The position numbers and the translations under genes are program-made. A stretch of 50,657 bases of DNA from Fimbriimonas sp. (lineage in GTDB: Bacteria; Armatimonadota; Fimbriimonadia; Fimbriimonadales; Fimbriimonadaceae): NCBI GenBank assembly GCA_031292555.1, contig JARLGV010000016.1, forward strand, positions 1 to 50,657, read 5' to 3'. Position 1 is the stretch's first letter. Each line of letters begins with the position of its first letter. This document shows, piece by piece, positions 1-8,952 of the stretch. The notes under the pieces were generated by a model. That model had not been told where the DNA came from, did no database searches, and saw nothing but the letters and a program-made list of their open reading frames with translations.

Positions 1-325
1 GGAAGGTTTTGGCCTCGGGCTCTGGTGACAACACCGTCAAGCTGTGGGATGCGGCCAGCGGTCGTCTGATCCGGACGCTGGAGGGCCATCAGGACTGGGT
101 CCGTTCCTGCGCGTATTCGCCGGACGGGAAGGTTTTGGCCTCGGGCTCCGATGACAAGACGGTCAAGCTGTGGGATGCGGCCAGCGGTCGTCTGATCCGG
201 ACGCTGGAGGGCCATCAGAGCAGGGTCACCTCCTGCGCGTTTTCGCCGGACGGGAAGGTTTTGGCCTCGGGCTCCAATGACAAGACGGTCAAGCTGTGGG
301 ATGCGGCCAGCGGTCGTCTGACGCG
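1..325 (+). repeat. 126-bp tandem repeat encoding WD40 blades
   Basis: The motif GGAAGGTTTTGGCCTCGGGC recurs at positions 1, 127 and 253, an exact 126-bp period (42 codons). The copies are almost identical at the DNA level, including third codon positions, which points to recent tandem duplication or gene conversion rather than old protein repeats. Confidence 0.9.
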
Positions 326-488
326 GACGATCCTGCCATACGGTGCAGACCAGTGGGCTTCGATCGACGAGCAGACCGGCCAGGTCACCGCGATGGGCGA
401 ACAAGCCTGGCGCGCCGTCCACTACGTGATTCACGACCAAGCCACGGGTCGCGCCATCCCCGTCCCGCCGCAGCATTTCTTGACTTGA
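3..488 (+). CDS. WD40-repeat protein, C-terminal fragment
   Basis: The reading frame is open at the left edge of the window, so only the last 161 codons are seen. Three WD40 units of 42 residues follow one another, each with the pattern DGKVLASGS.D.TVKLWDAASGRL.RTLEGH, which is the usual beta-propeller blade with its terminal WD. After the last blade come about 55 residues (starting TILPYGADQW) that are not WD40 and end in PPQHFLT. Such proteins are scaffolds; WD40 propellers of this very regular type are often fused to kinases, caspases or NTPases in bacteria, but the N-terminal part that would tell is outside the window. It converges on the GH43 gene. Confidence 0.85.
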   Translation, partial: KVLASGSGDNTVKLWDAASGRLIRTLEGHQDWVRSCAYSPDGKVLASGSDDKTVKLWDAASGRLIRTLEGHQSRVTSCAFSPDGKVLASGSNDKTVKLWDAASGRLTRTILPYGADQWASIDEQTGQVTAMGEQAWRAVHYVIHDQATGRAIPVPPQHFLT

Positions 489-549
489 GGCTCCCTCCTG
501 GCTTTCAGAGAAATCGGCCCAGGTTAGCGCAGCCATCGCTCGATTCGAA

Positions 550-2064
550 CTACCCGCTTCCCGAGTAGTCGACGGACTGGAGGTCCAAGGATGAGTCGCC
601 GTCCGGCGCATAGGCGTATGCGCCCAGCATCACGCCGGTAAAGCCTCCACCAACTTCCGTCGACAAGTACTTCGATTCGATCGAACCCAGCGTAACGCTC
701 GATGTTCCGTCGTCATAGGCGAATTCATAGTGTTCGTCCCTTGTTCTCACGACCAGTTTTCCCGCGTTCTTGTGAACCGGGACCCGCTTCGTGACGACCG
801 AAAGCGGCCCGATGGTGAGCCTCAAGCAGACATTCTCACCCTGGAAGAATAGCTCCGCTCGGTGACGCTCGTTCTGAAAGACGCTCAGTCCGGCCTCGCC
901 ATCGGCAGCGGTGCTCGCCGTGCAATTGACGACAAACTCCGAATCGAACCAACATTGCGGGCAGCCAATCCACGTGGGGCTGTCGATGTCGGCCAGAGAA
1001 ACGTGCGTGCCCTTCAGCCTCAAGAAGTCCTCGTGAGGTTCATACGATTGCGGACGGGGGTTTCGGAGATAGCTCCAATCCACTGGAACGCCACCCGATC
1101 CAAAGACGATGTATTGCGGTTGCACCGCACTCCTTTGGACCGGCAAGTCCAGTGCGAGCGGCACCCTTCCGCTGTCCCCCAGCACGGGCCACCCATCGTC
1201 GCCCCACTTCACCGGAACCAAAAAAGTCTCCCGCCCCAGGCAATGGGTTTCGGGGTAACCCTTGGGTCGGATACCGAGGCATACGGCCCACCAGTTGCCC
1301 TTCCCATCGTCGAAGAAGTCGGCATGCCCGATGGCTTGAAACGGCGAAACGAGGCTCCGGTGGGTCAGGATCGGATTGTGAGGGCAAGGCTGGAACGGCC
1401 CCATCGGCTTGGCGCTTCGGGCGAGAGTCTGCATGTGCCCGAACTCGGTTCCGCCTTCGGCAACCGTCAGGTAGTACATACCGTTGCGCTTGAAGAGGTG
1501 CGGCCCTTCCGGATACCTACCGCCCGTTCCGGTCCAGATCGGTTGGAGTTCGGAGAGGAGTTTGCCGGTCGAAGGGTCAATCACCGCTTGACGAATGCTC
1601 GCTCCGTTCACCGTGAGGTAACAAGTGCCGTCGTCGTCCCAGAACAGCGATGGATCGATCGAATCGACATGGATCCACACCGGCTCGGACCACGGCCCTC
1701 GGATATCGGTCGCCGTAACGAGGAAGTTCCCTCCTCCGGCCACGTTCGTTGTGATCATGTAGAACTTACCGGCGTGGTATCGCAACGTCGGCGCGTAGAT
1801 GCCGCAAGCGATCGGAATCTTGACGAGCGGCAGTTGACTCGGTCGGGTGAGGCAATGCCCGATCAACTCCCAATCGGATAGGTTGCGCGAATGCCGGATC
1901 GGCACGCCCGGAAAGTAGGCAAATGAGCTGTTGACGAGATAGAAGTCGTCGTTGACTCGGCAGACGCTCGGGTCGGGAGAGAACCCCCGAACAATCGGAT
2001 TTTGGAGATTGCTCATGGTCGTAGTCAGGTGCAGAAGCAGGAAGAGCGAAAGCGTTGCGATCAT
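550..2064 (-). CDS. Glycoside hydrolase family 43 (beta-xylosidase / arabinofuranosidase type)
   Basis: A 504-residue enzyme of the five-bladed GH43 propeller family, which removes xylose or arabinose from xylan-type chains. The three catalytic acids are visible: D31 in GFSPDPS (base), D138 in DSIDPSLF (pKa modulator) and E186 in RYPEGPHLF (acid). The C-terminal ~190 residues fit the beta-sandwich found in large GH43 xylosidases. The first 17 residues (MIATLSLFLLLHLTTTM) form a short hydrophobic leader, so it is probably exported; an internal start at M17 would make a cytoplasmic protein. It is divergent from the response-regulator operon. Substrate within the family cannot be set from sequence alone. 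Confidence 0.9.
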   Translation of the reverse strand: MIATLSLFLLLHLTTTMSNLQNPIVRGFSPDPSVCRVNDDFYLVNSSFAYFPGVPIRHSRNLSDWELIGHCLTRPSQLPLVKIPIACGIYAPTLRYHAGKFYMITTNVAGGGNFLVTATDIRGPWSEPVWIHVDSIDPSLFWDDDGTCYLTVNGASIRQAVIDPSTGKLLSELQPIWTGTGGRYPEGPHLFKRNGMYYLTVAEGGTEFGHMQTLARSAKPMGPFQPCPHNPILTHRSLVSPFQAIGHADFFDDGKGNWWAVCLGIRPKGYPETHCLGRETFLVPVKWGDDGWPVLGDSGRVPLALDLPVQRSAVQPQYIVFGSGGVPVDWSYLRNPRPQSYEPHEDFLRLKGTHVSLADIDSPTWIGCPQCWFDSEFVVNCTASTAADGEAGLSVFQNERHRAELFFQGENVCLRLTIGPLSVVTKRVPVHKNAGKLVVRTRDEHYEFAYDDGTSSVTLGSIESKYLSTEVGGGFTGVMLGAYAYAPDGDSSLDLQSVDYSGSG

Positions 2065-2371
2065 CGTGGCTCAACTCATTCTGAACCAAAAATCGGCGGG
2101 TTCTGAGGCATGCATCGCACCGTCTGGCCTCGCATCACTGGTCATCTCGTTCGATATCTAGCTCTCGTTCGAGATCGAAGGGTCAAGTCAGAGAGCCCTG
2201 AACGCATCGCATGGATTGTGCGTACCGTGCGAGAGCCACTTTCGGCTTCCGGCGAATCCTCTGGGCCAGTGCCCCCGCCGCAAGATGCGGCGGCACTTTC
2301 GCGGCCGAGGTTCAGTCGCGAAGCACGATCATCTTTGCATCATCATTGTCGGATAAGATGCCATCAGGTCG
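2065..2371. other. Divergent intergenic region, no gene seen
   Basis: This 307-bp stretch separates the GH43 gene (minus) from the response-regulator gene (plus) and must hold both promoters. I see a directly repeated CTCGTTCGA near 2146 and 2164 but no convincing promoter or operator. Short open frames here lack family features. Confidence 0.4.
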
Positions 2372-3049
2372 ATGAAGATACTGATCGTCGAGGATGATCC
2401 TGAGATTGCGATGGCAGTTCGCGAAGGGCTGGACGACGCGGGCTACACCACGCAGGTCGTACGGGACGGCGAGCGAGCCCTGCGCGTCGCAGAGTCAGGC
2501 GCGTTCTCGCTGATCGTTCTGGACCTGATGCTTCCTTCGATGGACGGACTGGAGATCTGCCGCAAACTGCGGCGAGCACGCCAAACTGTGCCGATCCTCA
2601 TGGTGACCGCACGCGACACCGTTCCCGAACGGGTAACCGGGCTGGAGGCGGGAGCAGACGACTACCTGGTGAAGCCGTTCTCGTTCGACGAGTTGTTGGC
2701 GCGAATTCGCGCGTTGCTTCGCCGGGAAAACACCGTAAAAGCGAGTCTTATCGAGATCGCCGATTTGATCGTCGACACGCAGGCGAAAACCGCCGTGCGG
2801 GATGGCCGGGAGATACCACTAACCGGACGGGAATACACGCTGCTGGAGGCGCTCGCCGCCCATACCGGCCAGATACTGTCGCGCGACGCGATCCAAGAAC
2901 GAGTCTGGTCGGACGATATCAGCGTCTCGAACACTGTCGACGTCTGCGTTAAGAACCTCCGCCGGAAGGTCGACGACCCATTTGAACAGAAGCTGATCCA
3001 CACCGTTTACGGCTTAGGCTACGTTCTTCGCGAGGAACCGCCCCGTTGA
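2372..3049 (+). CDS. OmpR-family response regulator
   Basis: A 225-residue two-domain regulator. The receiver domain (1-118) has the acidic pair E7-D8-D9, phosphoacceptor D51 in VLDLMLP, T79 and K101 in the LVKPF motif. The DNA-binding part (about 130-222) is an OmpR/PhoB winged helix with the expected LTGREYTLLEALA and VCVKNLRRKVDD helices and the final TVYGLGYVL hairpin. Its TGA overlaps the TTG start of the histidine kinase by four bases, so the two are translationally coupled partners. The efflux genes downstream in the same direction are the likely targets (inference). Confidence 0.95.
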   Translation: MKILIVEDDPEIAMAVREGLDDAGYTTQVVRDGERALRVAESGAFSLIVLDLMLPSMDGLEICRKLRRARQTVPILMVTARDTVPERVTGLEAGADDYLVKPFSFDELLARIRALLRRENTVKASLIEIADLIVDTQAKTAVRDGREIPLTGREYTLLEALAAHTGQILSRDAIQERVWSDDISVSNTVDVCVKNLRRKVDDPFEQKLIHTVYGLGYVLREEPPR

Positions 3050-4455
3050 TTCGCACGCGTCTGGCCGCGTGGAACATGGCGGTGCTTACTGCCGTGCTCA
3101 TCACCGTCGGCGGAATCGCTTTTGTTTCCACTCGGGCCAGCCTTTACGGCGCGGTCGACGCAGAGCTGAATCGCCGCGGGGACTTCCTGTTGGCGAACTT
3201 CCGGAATCTGCCGGACAAGCCACCAAAAGGAGCCCGCCTGCCCGACCAAGGGATGCCTGGAGTCGACCCTGCCCAATTCCGGCGGATAGAATTCGAATAC
3301 TACATCACCCGTCCTAGGTTCCAGTTCTCGTGGGACAGAGCCACGCCCGCCGATAATCTGCCCTGGAGCGCCGCGGCGGCGGCTCGCTCCCTTGGAGGCA
3401 GCCGAGAGCTCCTTGACTCTAGGATTGAGGGGCGAAGGGTACGAGTGTTGTCTCTACCACTCGTCCAGCGCGGCAAAATCGTGGGATCAGCCCAGCTAGC
3501 AGCCAGTCTTGAGAACGCCGACGCGGGCGCCGCGACCTTGGGACGCGTCCTGATACTGATGCTGCCGGTCGCTCTGGTACTCACCGGAGCCTGCGGCGTC
3601 TGGCTCACGCGGCGAGCCCTGCGACCGGTCGCCGACTTCGCGGAAGCGGCCGGCCGGATCGAGGCCACCAACCTATCCGACCGCATGCCGTCGGCCGGGC
3701 GGGACGAGTTTGCCCACCTTGGGTCCGTGTTCAATTCGATGCTGGACCGTCTCGAGGGCTCGTTCCGAGATCTGGAGGAGGCGAACGCAGTTCAGCGAAG
3801 GTTTGTCGCGGACGCTTCGCACGAGCTCAAAACTCCTTTGACTGCGATCAGGATGCGGCTTGACATTGCTGCCCAGAAGGTTCAGACGCCAGAGAAGTAT
3901 GCAGAGCACCTTGCGTCCTTGAGCCGGTCGACGGACCGGATGTCCGCAATCGTAAGCGACCTGCTCCTCCTTGCCCGAGCCGACGACGGACGTCTGGTAA
4001 CCGCAAAGCGCACCGTTCCCCTTGAGTCGCTTGCCGAAGAGGCCGTATCGATCGTCGAGGACGCACGCGGCCGCCATATCGAAGTGGAGATCGAGCGCGG
4101 CCTGACCCTTATCGCCGACGAGGCAGGACTCTCCCGCGCGATCACGAACCTCCTCGACAACGCCTGTCGGCATACGCCAGACCACGGCACGGTGGCCCTG
4201 AAGGCTCGGAGAGAAGCCAGTCGAGTACTGATCCAGGTCGTCGACACCGGCACTGGGATCGCCACAAGGGACCTGCCCCACATCTTCGATCGATTCTATC
4301 GCGCCGGATCGGCTCGCGAGCGCGACACCGGCGGCACCGGCCTCGGCCTTGCCGTCGTGCAGTCCATCGTCACCGCCCACCAAGGGTTGGTGAGCATCGA
4401 GAGCGAGGTGGGCCACGGTACGACCGTGACCATCGACCTGCCCGGCAACCACTAG
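3046..4455 (+). CDS. Membrane sensor histidine kinase
   Basis: A 469-residue kinase starting at TTG within the overlap TTGA shared with the regulator's stop. TM1 spans about 9-28, an extracytoplasmic loop 30-165, TM2 166-187, then HAMP, and a HisKA domain with phosphoacceptor H259 in DASHELKTPL. The ATPase domain shows the N box (NLLDNACRHTP), G1 (DTGTGI) and G2 (GGTGLGLAVV). It should phosphorylate the OmpR-type regulator just upstream. The signal is unknown; placement ahead of a MacAB/TolC-type pump suggests an envelope stress or a toxic compound, as in other kinase-pump operons (inference). Confidence 0.95.
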   Translation: MIRTRLAAWNMAVLTAVLITVGGIAFVSTRASLYGAVDAELNRRGDFLLANFRNLPDKPPKGARLPDQGMPGVDPAQFRRIEFEYYITRPRFQFSWDRATPADNLPWSAAAAARSLGGSRELLDSRIEGRRVRVLSLPLVQRGKIVGSAQLAASLENADAGAATLGRVLILMLPVALVLTGACGVWLTRRALRPVADFAEAAGRIEATNLSDRMPSAGRDEFAHLGSVFNSMLDRLEGSFRDLEEANAVQRRFVADASHELKTPLTAIRMRLDIAAQKVQTPEKYAEHLASLSRSTDRMSAIVSDLLLLARADDGRLVTAKRTVPLESLAEEAVSIVEDARGRHIEVEIERGLTLIADEAGLSRAITNLLDNACRHTPDHGTVALKARREASRVLIQVVDTGTGIATRDLPHIFDRFYRAGSARERDTGGTGLGLAVVQSIVTAHQGLVSIESEVGHGTTVTIDLPGNH

Positions 4456-4517
4456 CGTTTCCTCATTTTTGGCTCATTCGTGAACCTCACACTTGCGGGT
4501 GAAGGAGGAAACGAAGC

Positions 4518-5843
4518 TTGAAAGTGAGAAGAAACCAACTAACCGTCTTGGCATTCGGTATGGCGTATGCAGTCGGTGCGGTGGCGCAAAACCCGCCGGC
4601 AAACGTTCGCCGCATCACCCTGAAAGAGGCTGTCGCCACTGCGCTCAAGCAGCAGCCTGACCTCTCAGTAGCACGAGCCCAGGCACTCGCCGCCGACCAG
4701 CAGCATCGGCAGACGCTAGCGGCCTACTTGCCGTCACTGACGTTTGGCTGGACGACAAGCGATACCTATGCCTCGAGCCCCCAAACTGCGGGCACCGGAG
4801 GATCGGTCGCGAATTCCACATCCTATGCCGACCTGACTATCTCGTACACGGTCCTCGACTCTGGCAAGCGGCTTGCAACCGAGCAATCGGCAAAGGCGGT
4901 CAGTCGAGCGGCAGGGTTTGCCCTGGAAAGCCAAAGGCAGATCGTTATCGCGAATGCGACGACTTACTATTACGAACTACTCAGGCGAATTGCCCTTGTC
5001 GCCGTGCAAAGGGCGAGCGTCGAGCACGCCCAATCGACCTTGGATCTGACCCAAGCACAGGTTCAGCAAGGAACCCAGGCGACCAAGGATGTCTACCAGA
5101 TCCGCGCCGATCTGGAAACCGCCAAAGTCGAGTTGCTCAACGCCCAAAACAACCTGGCAGTCGCGCAGGCTCAACTCAAACAAGCGCTGGGAATGACTGA
5201 CGACGCAGACCTCGATCCGGTCGATATCCGAACCGACGAAAGGGTGTCTGCCGAAGCCAACGATAGTCTCGATGCGCTCCTCAATATCGCATTCAAGTCG
5301 CGGCCAGACGTGCTTCAGGCGCAGCAAAACTTGGAGCGGGAGAAGGCAAACGTCCGGCTTTCCAGGGCAAGCAATGGAATGACGCTTTCGTTGACCGCCG
5401 GTTTGTCGTCCGTCATGGTTGAGAACCAGAGCAATGAGCGGACGGTGAACCTCACCGCGTCCTTCCCGTTGTTCGACGGCGGCGCCAGCAGGGCGGCGAT
5501 CAGGCAAGCGGAGGCCATCGCCGATCAGTACGCCGCCCAACTCGCGTCTACCAAATTAGCGGCGAAGGTTGACGTCGAAACCGCGTTTCGAACCCTTCAA
5601 ACGGCTCGTGCCTCGGTTCCGGCCGCGCTGACCGCCCAACAAGCCGCTCAAGTGAGCTTCGATGCCGCCTCCGAAGCAAGAAAGGAAGGCGTGGGCACAG
5701 TGGTGGACGTTATCACCGCCCAAAGTCAACTTGTACAAGCGCAAACCAATTACGTGCAAGCTCTGTACACGCTCTATACCGCCGATGTGGCGCTGGAACG
5801 CGCCATCGGCCACGCCGACGCCATCCTCGGAGGTATGTCATGA
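4518..5843 (+). CDS. TolC-family outer-membrane efflux protein
   Basis: A 441-residue protein with an N-terminal signal peptide (to about residue 23) and two halves rich in Ala, Gln and Leu that match the TolC/OEP alpha-helical barrel repeats; the motifs RITLKEAVATAL near the N terminus and RPDVLQAQQNLE in the middle are typical. The start is TTG at 4518, chosen because GAAGGAGG at 4501-4508 is a strong ribosome site at normal spacing. The protein should form the outer-membrane exit duct for the pump encoded next; its stop overlaps the adaptor start by four bases (ATGA). Confidence 0.93.
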   Translation: MKVRRNQLTVLAFGMAYAVGAVAQNPPANVRRITLKEAVATALKQQPDLSVARAQALAADQQHRQTLAAYLPSLTFGWTTSDTYASSPQTAGTGGSVANSTSYADLTISYTVLDSGKRLATEQSAKAVSRAAGFALESQRQIVIANATTYYYELLRRIALVAVQRASVEHAQSTLDLTQAQVQQGTQATKDVYQIRADLETAKVELLNAQNNLAVAQAQLKQALGMTDDADLDPVDIRTDERVSAEANDSLDALLNIAFKSRPDVLQAQQNLEREKANVRLSRASNGMTLSLTAGLSSVMVENQSNERTVNLTASFPLFDGGASRAAIRQAEAIADQYAAQLASTKLAAKVDVETAFRTLQTARASVPAALTAQQAAQVSFDAASEARKEGVGTVVDVITAQSQLVQAQTNYVQALYTLYTADVALERAIGHADAILGGMS

Positions 5844-7639
5844 GGCCCGTTCCGATTGCTCTTACTCTCGTCGTTGCCGGACTCTGCACTGTCGGATTCC
5901 TCAAGTTGACTGCGCCGAAAGCCAAGGCCAAGACCCAGTTCACACTCTCGACGGCCGTCATGGGAGCGGTTCGAAAGACCGTCTCGGCCACCGGCACCCT
6001 TGAACCTTGGAGCACCGTTGACGTGAAGTCCAAGGCCGGAGGACGAGTCGATCTATTGGCTGTCGACGTTGGGTCGCGCGTCAAGAAGGGAGACATCATC
6101 GCCCGAATCGACCCGACGGACTCGCTCCTGACGTACAACCAGGCCAGGGCAAGCACCCAATCTGCCGAGGCAAAGGAGGTCCAAAGCACCGAGACGTACG
6201 GAATGACCGTGTCGCAGGACTCGATTGCGGTCCAACAGGCCCGCGCCAATCTCGACGCATCCAAGTCGTCTCTGGCGCAGGCGAGGGCACGACTCGACAC
6301 CGCTCAGAGCGAAAACGAGGCGCAGCCCGCGTTAACGCAAGCCGCGATCGGCCAGGCAAAGGCCGGCTTTGACGCGGCTACTCAGGCAAGAAACAAACTG
6401 ACCGCGACCCAAACGCAGGACAGGGCGGCCGCACAGTCCGCGTACGACCAAGCCATCGCGAACGACAAGAACGCCCAAGTGAACCTGGTCCGCCAACGCA
6501 CCTTGCTCGCCAAAGGGTTCGTTTCGCAATCAACCGTGGACTCGGCCGACGCAAATGCAGGCGTCACGAAAGCGACCGTCAACGCCTCGGAATCGAAGCT
6601 CAACACCCTCGATGCACAGCAAAGGGCGGAACGAGATTCCGCAGACGCCAATGTCGCTCAAGCGCTCGCGGGATACCGCTCGGCGCAGGCGAATTCGATC
6701 GCGATTGCGACCAAGCAGCATAGCTTGGCTGAGTACCGGGGGGCGTACCTCCAGGCGGTGGCAGCCGTCGATACAGCTCAGGCTCAGTTGGCAAACGCGA
6801 TCGCCTCCCAACGCAACGGCCCGATCCGCAAGCAGGACATCGCCAGTTCCGCTGCCGATGTCGCCAGCGCGAGAGCGTTGCTTGCCAATGCCAAGGCGAC
6901 CCTCGACCAGACGGTCGTGACGGCGCCGAGCGAAGGCGTGGTGCTCACGAAGTATGTGGAGCAGGGCACTATCATTACCTCCGGGCTCTCGCTGAACTCG
7001 ACGGGAACCTCAATCGTGACCGTCGGCGACGTGTCGCGGATGTACGTCGACGTCCCGGTGGACGAGACGGATATTGCGGCGATCCACCTAGGCGAGAAGG
7101 TTGACATCGCCTTCGACGCCTTCTCGGACCGAAACTTCAAGGGAACCGTAACCAAAGTGAACCCGCAAGGAGTGGTGGAATCGAACGTGACGACCGTTCA
7201 CGTACGCGTGGAAGTGGACAACCACGAACCGGGCTTCTCGGACTTGAAGCCGCAGATGAATGCCACATGCGAGTTCATCGAGAAGGAGGCAACCAACGTT
7301 GTGACAGTGCCCAGCGAGGCCATTCGGTCCGGCGACGGCGGTTCGTATGTGGAGATCGGGCATGGCGGAACTCCGGTCGGCGCCTCATCAAGCCAACCCG
7401 CTCCCCCGGCCGGTTCGGGGCCACCTGCGACCGGCGGCGGCAAATTCGTGGATATCAAGCTCGAACATAGGCCGATCAAGGTGGGAATCGTCGGTAGCGA
7501 AACGACCTCGGTCGTAGCCGGTCTGAGTGCGGGAGAGATCGTGGTGGTTAGTTCAAGCACTCCAGCCGCTGAGGACGACGCCCCTAAGGCCGCCTTTGCA
7601 ACGGGCCCGGGCGGACCGCCCCCAGGAGGAAAGAAATGA
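5840..7639 (+). CDS. MacA/HlyD-type periplasmic adaptor (RND/ABC efflux)
   Basis: A 599-residue membrane-fusion protein. A membrane anchor lies at about residues 5-22; the first lipoyl half (GTLEPWSTVDVKSKAGGRV) is followed by an unusually long alanine/glutamine-rich coiled-coil hairpin (about 90-345) and the second lipoyl half (TVVTAPSEGVVLTKYVEQGT), then beta-barrel and membrane-proximal domains. At about 600 residues it is clearly longer than MacA-type adaptors (near 370-400), due to the extended hairpin and a Pro/Gly-rich insert and tail (around 515-535 and 585-599). It links the TolC-like duct to the permease; both neighbours overlap it by ATGA. Confidence 0.92.
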   Translation: MRPVPIALTLVVAGLCTVGFLKLTAPKAKAKTQFTLSTAVMGAVRKTVSATGTLEPWSTVDVKSKAGGRVDLLAVDVGSRVKKGDIIARIDPTDSLLTYNQARASTQSAEAKEVQSTETYGMTVSQDSIAVQQARANLDASKSSLAQARARLDTAQSENEAQPALTQAAIGQAKAGFDAATQARNKLTATQTQDRAAAQSAYDQAIANDKNAQVNLVRQRTLLAKGFVSQSTVDSADANAGVTKATVNASESKLNTLDAQQRAERDSADANVAQALAGYRSAQANSIAIATKQHSLAEYRGAYLQAVAAVDTAQAQLANAIASQRNGPIRKQDIASSAADVASARALLANAKATLDQTVVTAPSEGVVLTKYVEQGTIITSGLSLNSTGTSIVTVGDVSRMYVDVPVDETDIAAIHLGEKVDIAFDAFSDRNFKGTVTKVNPQGVVESNVTTVHVRVEVDNHEPGFSDLKPQMNATCEFIEKEATNVVTVPSEAIRSGDGGSYVEIGHGGTPVGASSSQPAPPAGSGPPATGGGKFVDIKLEHRPIKVGIVGSETTSVVAGLSAGEIVVVSSSTPAAEDDAPKAAFATGPGGPPPGGKK

Positions 7640-8952
7640 GCGCAACGACTTCGACCGCAAGAACCGACAACGCACTCAAGACTACAACTCAAGACTCGGC
7701 CAACCGGAGCGCCTTGCAGCCTCCGGCAGTCTGGGACCTCGTTGCCATCGGCGTGAGCGTCATGATGGCGATGCGCGGAGTCAACGCCAACAAGTTGCGC
7801 GCGTTTCTGACGACCCTGGGCATCGTGATCGGAGTCGGGGCCGTCATCGTCGCCATCGGCATTGGCGAAGGATCCAAGCAAGCGGTGGCGGCCAGTCTGA
7901 AGAACCTTGGAACCAATACCCTCACCGTTATGCCCGGCCAGCAGAAAAACGGAGCCATCTCGATGGGCTTTGGAACCAAGAGCACCCTCAAGCTGACCGA
8001 CGCAGAAGCGATTCTGAAACGGTGCAAAGACGTGTTGAACGTATCGCCTCAGGTGAGTCAAGGCGCCCAAGTGAAGGCTGGGGACAAGAACGACAACGTG
8101 ACCGTCAACGGCGTGGGAGTGAATTACCCGACGATCGAGAACCACATCGTAGAGCACGGCCGGTTCTTTACCGAAGACGAAAACCGGAAGCGCCGGCGGG
8201 TTGCTGTGCTTGGCGCCACCACCGCATCGGACATTTTCGGCGGCGCCGATCCGATTAACCGGACCATCCGGGTTGCCGGCCAGAGCTTCCAGGTCATTGG
8301 AGTGCTCAAGAAGAAGGGCGGCGTGGGGCCGAGGAATCCCGACACGGGCGTATATGTCCCGTTGATGACGGCGATGAAGCGCCTATTCGGGCTGGAATAC
8401 GTTCAGACCATCACTTGCCAGGCCCGAACCTCGGCGGTGATGGACGATGCCCAAAACGAGATCACCGCCCTTCTCCGGCAAAGGCACCGACTCCTAACAT
8501 CCACCAACGACTTTATCCTATTCAACCAAGCGGACCTTATGGAAGCCCAAAGCCAGCAGCAAGGGACATTTACAACGCTGATCACGTGCCTGGCGATCGT
8601 GTCGCTGGGCGTCGGCGGCATTGGGATCATGAACATCATGCTCGTCTCGGTGACCGAACGGACGCGGGAGATCGGCGTCCGCAAGGCGATCGGCGCGCGT
8701 CGGCGAGACGTACTGGCGCAGTTCGTCGTGGAGGCCCTGTTCCTGTCGTCACTCGGAGGAATTCTGGGCGTAGCCGGAGGCTACGCAGGAGCAGCCATCG
8801 TGGCAAAGACCAACGGATGGTCGGTAAGCATCGCGCCAGGAACCGTTATCTTGGCGTTCGGGTTCAGCGCCGTGGTCGGAGTCTTCTTCGGCTTCTATCC
8901 GGCATTCAAGGCATCCAGGCTGCGGCCTATCGAGGCATTGCGATATGAATAA
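7636..8952 (+). CDS. MacB/FtsX-type ABC transporter permease
   Basis: A 438-residue permease of the MacB class without its own ATPase domain. After a soluble N-terminal tail, TM1 lies near residues 48-73 (LRAFLTTLGIVIGVGAVIVA), a large extracytoplasmic MacB core domain follows (about 75-300), and three TM helices close the protein inside an FtsX domain with the diagnostic TERTREIGVRKAIGARRRD loop. It acts as a mechanotransmission permease together with the ATPase encoded immediately after it, whose start overlaps its last codons by eight bases. Confidence 0.94.
   Translation: MSATTSTARTDNALKTTTQDSANRSALQPPAVWDLVAIGVSVMMAMRGVNANKLRAFLTTLGIVIGVGAVIVAIGIGEGSKQAVAASLKNLGTNTLTVMPGQQKNGAISMGFGTKSTLKLTDAEAILKRCKDVLNVSPQVSQGAQVKAGDKNDNVTVNGVGVNYPTIENHIVEHGRFFTEDENRKRRRVAVLGATTASDIFGGADPINRTIRVAGQSFQVIGVLKKKGGVGPRNPDTGVYVPLMTAMKRLFGLEYVQTITCQARTSAVMDDAQNEITALLRQRHRLLTSTNDFILFNQADLMEAQSQQQGTFTTLITCLAIVSLGVGGIGIMNIMLVSVTERTREIGVRKAIGARRRDVLAQFVVEALFLSSLGGILGVAGGYAGAAIVAKTNGWSVSIAPGTVILAFGFSAVVGVFFGFYPAFKASRLRPIEALRYE

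Noticed and set aside
862-1881. 339-codon plus-strand frame inside the GH43 gene
   Set aside because: Antisense to a gene with all catalytic residues; no recognisable domain or ribosome site.
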